From positions 24,057,349 through 24,121,348 of the forward strand of contig OX235267.1 in assembly GCA_944472135.2 (NCBI GenBank): a DNA stretch of 64,000 nt. Reading direction: 5' to 3'. How positions within the stretch are numbered: the stretch's first letter is position 1; each line of letters begins with the position of its first letter. The stretch comes from Trichobilharzia regenti. Lineage: Eukaryota; Platyhelminthes; Trematoda; Strigeidida; Schistosomatidae. Both the position numbers and the translations under genes were made by a program. Below the pieces are notes generated by a model. It was not told the DNA's origin and did no database searches. It saw only the letters and a program-made list of their open reading frames with translations. Below are positions 55,561 to 64,000 of this stretch, in pieces.

Positions 55561-56585
55561 CAGACAGACAGACGAAATAGGGATTGCATATTAAGTAGGC
55601 CATCCCATTACAATCAGTACAGTGCCATGTCATATTTGAGTCTTCAATATATTTAGACCGTCCTGTGGAACTTTGTTGGACAGGTTTCGCTCCTCTACGT
55701 AACTCAGATCAATAATTAATGATTATATGTTTCGGAGCCAGGTCCTCCAAGTGAAATGAATGTTTTCCATTTCCCACACATCTTATTTATGTATAAAAGC
55801 TAGGTTGTAATAAATGAGTACAACTAATTAGCCATTAATAGATTTATGTACTACAATTCCACATGAAATCAGTCTGCCGTCAATCTTCTCAAGCATACTA
55901 CTTTCTTTGATCTGCTGAAATGCACATTTGTTTTGTAGAACTTTTAGGAATGTCCATCAGCACTTATATATCAAAGTAAACACTTAGAATTAACTTTTTA
56001 GTTTGCTTCTTTCTAGCTGTGTCGATGTGTTCAAAGTATGACAGCTTAATTTGACTTTAATTGCATGTAATTTTGGAAATCATAAGCGCTTATCCACCAA
56101 AACGAATATCTTATCTGGTCATTGATGGTGGCTGGATGTGTACAGTGTGTTTCGCTCCTATCGGCTATTACGTTGCCACAGTTATGTCACACACTGCCTT
56201 TGCACTTGACTTCAACATAAGTCACATTACTAACCTCTCAAAAATAGTATTCGCCTGCCCGTCACCTCATCTCTCCAACTATATTTCAAAAGCATATATA
56301 ACAGCACTGCATATGGCTGCACGCATATGCTGTGGCCATTACGGGCGAAAAAATCAGTATCATTTGGACCTGGAGTTCCTTCACCAACTAACCTAGCATG
56401 ACTAAAGCTGTCAGCAAATCAAGATCAATGATTAACGTACATAGCTAATTCCCTCTCTTCAACTTAAACAGGTTTCATTAGTGACCAGTTTCAAAATAGT
56501 GGTTTACATTAGACTACTTGTCATTATTTTAGTTTGAAAATTTGCTGATGTGAGAAATCGCTTACTTGTTTGTTATTTTATTCAG
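55561..56585. other. RPRD intron 2, remaining part
   Basis: A plus-strand open stretch at 56061-56396 (with MCTVCFAPIGYYVATVM) is not recognised and lacks convincing splice sites in the gene's phase. Confidence 0.4.
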
Positions 56586-56739
56586 AGTCCAACGTCATTC
56601 AGTACGTTCATCTGTTGCACATCTTCTAATTGTATGGGCGACTCGTCGGGTATATTCTAAAAGTTTTCTAAGACAGCTACGTTTCATTTGCCAACGAGCA
56701 GTTGCCGAGGCTGATACTCCAAATGCTAGTGAAGAGATC
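56586..56739 (+). CDS. RPRD1: RPRD1/2-like protein, coding exon 3 (end of CTD-interaction domain)
   Basis: Acceptor ttttattcag, donor GTAAGTTT, 154 bases, one split-codon base at the start and phase 0 at the end. It completes Lys from exon 2 and encodes VQRHSVRSSVAHLLIVWATR then RVYSKSFLRQL. The spacing from AF (exon 2) to the Leu-x-Ile-Trp helix is the 24 residues found in RPRD1. The Trp then Arg-x-Val-Tyr pattern is typical of the last domain helices. The end is ADTPNASEEI. Confidence 0.92.
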
Positions 56740-59112
56740 GTAAGTTTATTACCTTGACTAACTAGATGCATTGCTGTTTGATGTCCTTATTAATATTTTT
56801 AAATTTTTGCCAACACTTAGTAACTACTTTATTTTTTCGGTGATATGAGAGCAAAAGAACCTCTTTGTTTAGAGCCTGTTATACACTGCTTTCAATATGT
56901 CTCACTGACATTATTTCTCTCTAAAAGCACCTTGATGTCACGTATATTAGTTCTAGTTGTTTTATAAATTAAGTCTGTTAAAACGGTTTGTTTTTTAATC
57001 TTACCACTTTATCAGGTGTTTCACAGATTCGGGGTTGTGGTTTCGTTAATTTAGTCTATTACGCATGATTGACAAATACCTAGCTGGGTATAAAACACTC
57101 ATATGGTAACTAAGTCAAGAAATTCACACCCTAAGTTACAAACATCTTCACCAGAGAATACTTACTCGATGTCGGCATCGGAAACTTAATGAGTAAAGTA
57201 TGTACTTTTTGACTGTTTTCTATAGACTTTGAATGTATCATTCAATTGAATTTTGTGTTGATGGCTCGTTTCACTTTAAAAGCATGAGTTCTCTACAAGT
57301 CTAAGCTTTATTGGATAGAACATACAACTGCACTATAGGTATCAACCTCTGTACAACTTCACATAGGCATGCAAATCAAATACCTTTCGTGAGTGTGGTA
57401 GGTTCATCTAATATGTTTGTGGATAATTATCTTTTTTTCATTGATGTATTAAATCACTTTCAAGATCCTCACTTGGCGATTTAGAGCCTAGTGACTTGTA
57501 AAGCACGTAGTCACACAGCAGTTCAATGCTCACTAGAGATTAGCCTCGAGACGAGTTTTGTAAACTTTAAGTGGGAAATCAGGACTTATAAAATTCACCA
57601 AGTAGTATGTAAAGACAAGTGTACACAAATGATATCGGATGATGATTGTCTTTTTATCACAGATCGACAAAAATTGAAAAGTTTTATAGATGAGAACAGG
57701 TTTAGACTCAATACTGAATGCGATAGGCAAAATACCTTCTGCTGCCTCGAGCCCAAAGAAAAATCAGAAGACAAAACTGACTTGTGACGATGGGAAGCAC
57801 AACTTCATTAGACAAAAAGTTCATCATGTAAATACACTACCAATAATTAAACTGATTCGTGTATAGGATCGGGTGTCAAAGGTTGTCCAGTCAAATTATA
57901 ATAATGTTTTCTGTCTCAGCCTAAGGACTTGAACTGTCGATTCTGTTTTATATTGGTTTTAGCGTTTCACTGAAAAATATAATCATTTAGGATTAAGTAT
58001 AGCTAAAGGCATTTAACTGTGTGAATCACATAATCCTAACCATTTCTCTGGTCGGTAATATGCTGGTCGTGAGATTTGGTGATCGTGGACTTGGTCGTAT
58101 TTTAATGATTATAAAGCCTCGCAACAAGACTTATGATTTGCTTCCTGTTATTTTTGCAATTTCATAGCTGCAATTACCCTATGATAAGAACCGTTTTTTA
58201 AATTAATCAGCTTTTCAAAAGGTGTGTAGATCTGTAGCTCCAGAAAGTGATTATTTTGATTGAACTAATGCCACGTGCATAGTCTTTCGTTTGATGCAGA
58301 CTGAATTTTATCAGTCAAGTTTGCATTGTGGCCATCATGCTAGGTGGCTCGCCATCATGGTACACTCTAAATTGTTGTCAGGTGGTTGGAGGCAGTCAGC
58401 AGGAAATCTTGGACCTAAATTTCATACTTGTTGGCACTGATCAGCAAGGTGTATCTAAAATCTTGTAGGAGCTTGTGTTGCTTTAGAGATTCGGTTATGA
58501 CGAAGTTTCACTGACTATGGGTTCGCCAAACTTGACTAGAATGTACCTCCGGAGCACTACACTATAACCAACTGATTGCTTGAAATTATCTCCCACGAGG
58601 TAGACACAAAGGTCAGAATAGAAAAGTTTCTGACGGTGACAACAACGTTCATTAGATAAAATACATGATATATCGTACTTGTGAAACCTCAGAAGATTAA
58701 GCCATAAATAGGCGAATCAAAATTTATCCAACCAGGTTGTCATGTCACAACATGCATAAATCGCGACTTCAAGGCTAACGCGGAGGCTTTTCCACGACCA
58801 CAAGGAGTAATTGGTAGGAAGTAAAGTAACATTAGTCCGGAATGATTTAACTGACTAGGAGTTACAAACACTGACTATTTATAGAATAATTAGACGATTA
58901 GGCTTGAAAACAAAAAAACAGAGTTGCGTATATAAGTGTGTATAGAAAAAGGTTTAGCTAGAAAGAGCGTAACAAAAAAATAGATTACGTAACTAAAGAC
59001 AATGTTTTATCTGGTAGCCAATAGAAAAGAGAAAAAGAACAAGGTAGGGTGAATCGTGTTTAGATGAGGGAGTAGAGTTTTCTAAACAAGGAAAAGATTG
59101 TATATTTTGTTA
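56740..59112. other. RPRD intron 3, first part
   Basis: An open plus-strand stretch at 57491-57787 (ISDDDCLFITDRQKLKSFID) has no recognised domain and no phase-compatible splice sites were found. Otherwise nothing recognised. Confidence 0.4.
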
Positions 59113-60541
59113 TCACCAGTACAGTGCAAGATTCACCACTGTCTCTTTCTGCGTACATAGATTTGGTTTGAGTCGTTTGACGGCAATTGCTTCAACAAAG
59201 CGTAGCAAGCTAGGTTTCTTTTGCTTGTTGATTATTTTGAATGACTTCAGGTTGTTTACAATATGACCAGTGTCCAATAGATGACGAGCAATCGCGCACT
59301 GTTTAATGCTTGTGGACTTTTCAGTTTCAGGTTCGTTGGTATGTGTTCAGAGATGCGGACAATAACCCTTCTCTCTGTTCTTCCAATGTATGTGCTTTGG
59401 CACGTACATGTAAATTGGTAGACACAGTTGGAGGTAACATGAGGTGGGTATTTGCCCACTTTTGATTGTCTCAAACAACTAGTTGTTTGATAAACACACA
59501 TACAAGCTTGGCGGCTGGATATGTTCTTTTCAGGGCAGCCTTCAGTCTGCATCTTATTCTACTATCAGTATCATCACCTTTGAATGCAAGCTGCAGAAGG
59601 ATTGGCTTTTTCTCTACTGTGCTTCTTTTCCTTTTTTCAACATGACGTCTCCCATACTTGTCGATGACCTTTTGTGGGTAACCTTTGTCGCGTAGGCATT
59701 TCTGCACAATTGATAGCTCTTCCTCAATCTTTTCTTTTGAACACAGCTTCCTTACACGATCAAATAATGTTCTCATCAATCCATTTTTATAACTTATAGG
59801 GCAGAAGCTTTTGAAGTTAAGATAAACCGCCCTCCAGGTCTCTTTTCTGTGTATATATCTTATGATTTTGCCGTCTATATATCGTTGGATACCCAGGTCA
59901 AGAAAGTGGAACTTCTCCTCTTTTTCATACGCCATTGTAAACTTAATATTAGGATTGGTTCTGTCCAAGACTTTTATTATTTGAGAGGCATCATTAAAAT
60001 AATTACAAATAACTAAAGTGTCATCGACATAACTGGTACAAAAGTTAGTTTGACTGATTGAGGCTTTCAACCTTGTTCGCTCTAGACTACACATAAAAAT
60101 ATCTGCCAGAATCAGACCCAGAGGGCTTCCCGTAGCTACTCCGTCAATTTGGCCTTACAGTGTTTTTGAACTGGAACTGTACCTCTTTGGTGCACGTAAG
60201 TAAAAGTTGTTCGAGTTCGTTCTCGGGCAGAGTAAGAAGTTCGCCATGTTGACATAATAAACATTGCAGTAATTCCTCGAACTCATTACTATCTTCTTCA
60301 CAGTTGCTTATTTATTGAGTGAGACTTCGACTACCTCTGCAACTTTAATACTGTCTGCATTCAATGCTTCACTTCCTTTTGACGAGTCTTTCGTGGAACA
60401 AATTCTGGTACTGCAGCAAGAGTGAACTCCACACATTTTTTTTCGGGTTGTAACTGATGAAGCGTAACAACTTTGTGAGACGTTTCTCATCAAATAAAAC
60501 AAAGGTTCTTGTATAGGGAATTCTTTTTTATCCCCTAACAC
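59113..60541 (-). pseudogene. Penelope-like element: reverse transcriptase and GIY-YIG endonuclease
   Basis: Minus strand. After a frameshift near 60150 it reads DGVATGSPLGLILADIFMCS, then TSYVDDTLVICNY (Tyr-Val-Asp-Asp catalytic box with the Thr typical of Penelope-like elements) and EKFHFLDLGIQRYIDGKI. Further on come CVYQFTCTCQSTYIGRTERR (GIY-YIG endonuclease core with the inserted Cys-x-Cys) and, in another frame, HLLDTGHIVNN and FVEAIAVKRLKPNLC. At least two frameshifts make it inactive. It lies in RPRD intron 3, antisense to the gene. Confidence 0.88.
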
Positions 60542-60757
60542 ACTGGAATTATTGACATTGAATTGAATAACCCCGTCACCACTTTATTAAATGCATAAAT
60601 CATGACTTGACGGCTAACAAAGAAGCATGTCAGTCCTAAAAGATTCAAAATCCGCCTTCCTGCTGATTACCTTTAATCATCTAACAGTAATCTAGATTAT
60701 TTTTGAGATTCATGGATAATCCCCATCCAGGCATTAATGAAAACAAAACACGTAGAT

Positions 60758-61648
60758 CAGCGAAGAGTCTCTTTTCGGCGGCGAATTCATTTTCTTAGCT
60801 GTACAATCGCAAATATATATGTGTTATTTTGTGTATATGTGTATATTAAGTTTGTCAAACAAAAAATAGACAATTGGTTAAGGTTATTTCTAACTAAACA
60901 GGTGAATATTGGCAATACAAGTCAAGAAAATTAGGTGTTAATGAAATTAGGGTAGTAACAAAGGTGATGAGTTGTCACAAACAGTTGTTAAAAGAAGTTA
61001 TGTAATAATAATATGAATAGTTTGATGATTGATTTTCAATCAGGATACACACCGAAACAAAGAAGAGAGAATACGAAATTACGTAAGAGTTCTAAATGAA
61101 TAGAAGAATTATAAGCAATTAAAGAACAGGCAAAGAAACAAAATTAAGTCATCAAAATAAAAAAAATCAAATCAAAACATTTTTACCATGACATTAGAAG
61201 TGGTTGAGTAATTCTCTTTTGTATGCGCAGCTCCGGTTTTTCTATGTGAATGGCCAGAGCTTCAGCGATACAAAGGAGACGAAACCATATTGCCTTTGAC
61301 AGGTTATTCTTGACTCTGTAGATTACTTTGAAGGAGGCGTTTGTTGAAATGGAATGATCAGTGCTTAATTCGGAGAAATTCCAAACAATTGTGAAAATCT
61401 AAACGTATTTAAATTTGTCCAAAATCTATATACCTTATGTATTATTTTATGTATGACATTAATTATTTTGCCACTTGACATTAAACCATGATTATAATCA
61501 CAAATATTTCAATTGCATTTCATACTATTATTATTTCATGTATTCACACCTTTGACCTAATTCCCTCACCGGATATAATTTCTTAAACACCATATATATA
61601 CGATTGCACAGCTTGATAATAAATTCATTGAAAAGGGTCTCTTTGCTG
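60758..61648 (-). mobile_element. Penelope-like element remnant with inverted ends
   Basis: The left end (CAGCGAAGAGTCTCTTTTCG) and the inverse of the right end (CAGCAAAGAGACCCTTTTCA) match each other and the ends of 3081-4111. Bases 61190-61370 are homologous to the endonuclease-like fragment of that element (GATTACTTTGAAGGAGG and ne­ighbouring words). The left ~390 bases recur inverted at 1-589. Confidence 0.6.
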
Positions 61649-62361
61649 AATATTGTGTTCTTAAATGAGTATCGGTCTGCTAGTGTGGTACTGCAAATTG
61701 AAACGAAACTAATCCCTGATTCTTAATCATCTAACTGTCACTTCGACGACGACCAATAAATTGCCTTGAGTTTTCGATTAAGGCCCGGCTCCAGAAAACA
61801 GCTCAAGAATCTGGATTTAATATACCACTCGAAATTATTTAATTATATGGTTAGTGTATCAGTTCTGTAAATATTAGACCATCTACATAATTATCATCAT
61901 TATTATTAATTTTACAGACTAGTATGATTCTTAAAAAAAAATCAAAGTTCACGGACTACGACGTTAAACATATTTAGAATGAGAACAAAAAGTTTGTTAA
62001 GAAGTAAACGCATATATTTAATTATTCAAGCATTTCATTCAAAATAGTTAAATTATATATTCAAGCTTTCTGTATCAATAAGTGTTTAGTTAGAACTAAG
62101 TTACGCCAAAGTAGATTTTCTATGTACCCACCAATCAAATTCCTGCGAACTAACACTTGATAAGTAATTTGATGCTCATCAGCGACTGGCCTTATACAAG
62201 AAATTAGCTGAGGTTCTGGTGAGAAGTCGTAACCAGTGGTGTCTACCAAGTCAGGTGAATGGATAGTTACTCACCTGTGACATTGTCTGGCAGTTGCGCT
62301 AAATATATACATATCACGAATCGGCAGAAGTTGGAATTCATGGACTGACCATTGGATCGGC
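61649..62361. other. RPRD intron 3, no element recognised
   Basis: AT-rich with no convincing ORF. A sequence VSTMVDTTG-like open stretch at 62249-62061 (minus) is too short to judge. Confidence 0.4.
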
Positions 62362-62530
62362 TGCCAGTGGTTTAGTGGTCTACGAGCTGGTCTTTTAACC
62401 GGATGGTCCTAGGTTCGAACCCTGGTGGTTGGTGCGTACTGATGAAGAGTCCTGAACTAGGCTGACGAAACAGTTGTCCAGTACTCCCTGCAGGTTCTCC
62501 AATGGTTCTTTAACTGCTGTCAGCTCGTCA
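62362..62530 (+). mobile_element. tRNA-headed SINE with hammerhead ribozyme (copy F, second subfamily)
   Basis: The Pol III boxes are exact: TGGTTTAGTGG (A) and AGGTTCGAACCC (B). A hammerhead follows at 62436-62484: stem I GTACTG/CAGTAC (6 bp), core ATGAAGAG, stem II with a bulge (AGTCCT/AGGCT), CGAAA, a 3-bp stem III ACA-GT-TGT and cleavage-site C at 62478. Again the only core deviation is C3 to A. It is likely transcribable but not self-cleaving. Confidence 0.82.
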
Positions 62531-62788
62531 ATCCTGTAAATAATTAATCAGATTCATTGCGTGAGAGGTGGCTAATGGTACTACTCAGTTTCTCAGGCTG
62601 ACTGACATAGGTGGAGTGGAATTCGAAGACGAATGCTAAAATAAGTGAGTGGTTTGATAAAGCGGTTTTCTTTGTATAGTAAATGTTACGCGTAGCACAC
62701 ACACACACGAAACTGCCACTGACATCATCACATCACTCATTACACAGCCGACTTCTTCTTGTAATCTTTTTTTAAATTTTATACACAG

Positions 62789-63085
62789 AAACGCAACATT
62801 ATTGCTGCTTCCCCATTCGCTTTCTCATTCACGGCAGTTTTATTGAATCCAACAGTAGCAGGCAGTAAAGAGGCTTCAGTTAACGCTCTTCAAACACCGA
62901 AATTGCTGAATAGCAAAGATAATAATCATAAACGACATCATTCTTCAACACAAAATATCTTGATGGCTTCTGTGTCCTTTGATCCTGTAAATTATGAAAG
63001 CAATAGTTTGTCAATTAATTCAATCTCAGCGTTTCGAAAAGAATTAGATTTAGAATTACAAACTGAAGCTACCCAACCTCCAAAG
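62789..63085 (+). CDS. RPRD1: RPRD1/2-like protein, coding exon 4
   Basis: Acceptor atacacag, donor GTATGTTTG, exactly 99 codons in phase 0 at both ends, matching the phase 0 end of exon 3. It encodes KRNIIAASPFAFSFTAVLLN, then a polar Ser/Asn-rich linker (NSKDNNHKRHHSSTQNI) and an ISAFRKELDLELQ helix. No known domain is recognised in this part, as expected for the linker between the CTD-interaction domain and the C-terminal coiled coil in this family. Further exons lie right of the window. Confidence 0.75.
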
Positions 63086-63780
63086 GTATGTTTGTTTATA
63101 TTTGTTCACAACTATCTAACCGACTAGTATACTATATATACTCTAAGTGATAATGTGATGTTCCTAAAATATTCATGCTTACTGCCATCTAAGCTAAGTT
63201 TCAACTAATTCTCGCATTCGGATTGATTTAGTAGGGAAACTGTATAACTTAACATGAAACAAAGAATTCTGTTAAACATTAGGAGATCTACTCCACTATG
63301 GATAAAGTTTTATTTTGATAAAATCTTACTGTGTTATACAATAATATTTACTGATGACGAAGTTTCAAGCACAATTTATTGCTGCTTATAATCATATCAA
63401 GGTACTCATATAACTTTTTTTTGCTTTGTTTATATACATGATTAAAAATTGACTAGACATTTGAATAAAATCAATATAAGGTGCATTCGGAAATAGCATT
63501 AGCGTTTTCAATAAAATACAATAAGTTGGGAAATAAGACGAGTGTTGTTAGTCCAGTAGGATAGGAAATAGGATGTTTTTATGGTAAAATAAATAAATTG
63601 GTAAATGTTATAATATATGTGAATTGAAGTACATTTTAACATTATTTGTTATTCGCTGATTTGACTCGTAATAACATCTTCCATATCTGTGGTATTTGCG
63701 TTGAGTCACTTCGATTGCATGTGTTGGGTGTAGACTCCATGACCAAGGATTCAGTAATCAATCTACACAACACATGCAAT
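63086..63780. other. RPRD intron 4, nothing recognised
   Basis: AT-rich sequence without repeats noticed elsewhere in the window. Confidence 0.45.
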
Positions 63781-64000
63781 AGCCTGGCCGACAACTGCTA
63801 CCTTGCCGTGGTGGTCGGGCTTGAATACCGCAGTGACCCAACAAGCTAAACTGGCTGGGACTCATGTCCCTGCAGGTCCTACCATGTCAGGAAGGTTGTT
63901 TGGATAGCGGTTAGACTAAAATCAGTTACCATGGGGTATATGGGCTCCAGTATCCAATCGGATCAAATGGCGTATGAACCCATATGGGTCACCGGCATCC
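63781..64000. repeat. Dispersed repeat, copy 3, cut by the window edge
   Basis: GCTACCTTGCCGTGGTGGTC, CTGCAGGTCCTACCATG and CAGGAAGGTTGTTTGGATAG match 7600-7760. The last 60 bases match, complemented, the 5100 region. The copy continues beyond the window. Confidence 0.65.

Noticed and set aside
57491..57787. 98-codon plus-strand ORF in RPRD intron 3
   Set aside because: No recognised motif and no splice sites that would connect it in phase with exons 3 and 4, which already join in phase 0.

Overview
The window looks like nuclear DNA of a blood fluke (Schistosoma or a close digenean). It is AT-rich, has two interrupted host genes with very short introns (33-70 bp) near their 5' ends and multi-kilobase introns further down, and is packed with schistosome-type repeats: hammerhead-ribozyme SINEs of the SM-alpha kind, RTE and CR1/Jockey-like LINEs, Penelope-like elements and LTR retrotransposons. 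The species cannot be named from sequence alone.

Left part (1-23043): a minus-strand gene for the ER-stress sensor IRE1 (ERN1). Ten coding exons were reconstructed by reading frame and splice phase, from the signal-peptide exon at 23043 to an exon ending at 672. They encode most of the luminal sensor domain. The transmembrane, kinase and RNase parts must lie to the left of the window. Its introns hold RTE LINE remnants, two tRNA-like SINE families, hammerhead SINEs (twice as inverted pairs) and a Penelope-like element with inverted ends.

Middle (25.4-52.6 kb): mostly mobile DNA. A minus-strand, gag-only, BEL/Pao-like LTR element (29125-48935, target duplication CAGGG) is split by a plus-strand Ty3/Gypsy element (30924-45873, target duplication CTAT). 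That element is itself split by a second, plus-strand copy of the same gag-only family (32041-36034, target duplication GGCTC) and by a full-length minus-strand LINE with both ORFs (38228-44294). The outer element also carries a solo Gypsy-family LTR (target duplication AATA) and a 5'-truncated LINE. LTR pair divergence by eye (about 2%, 0.6% and 0%) follows the nesting order. The gag-only family carries a 41-nt hairpin repeated every ~192 nt, with compensatory base changes between copies. LINE-type insertions here are flanked by unusually long direct repeats (343, 177 and ~200 bp).

Right part (52.6-64 kb): the first four exons found of a plus-strand RPRD1/2-like gene (CTD-interaction domain, RNA polymerase II C-terminal tail binding). 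Its introns contain RTE and Penelope-like remnants, a SINE and another hammerhead SINE. The window ends inside a dispersed repeat.

All calls come from reading the sequence. No database search was run.
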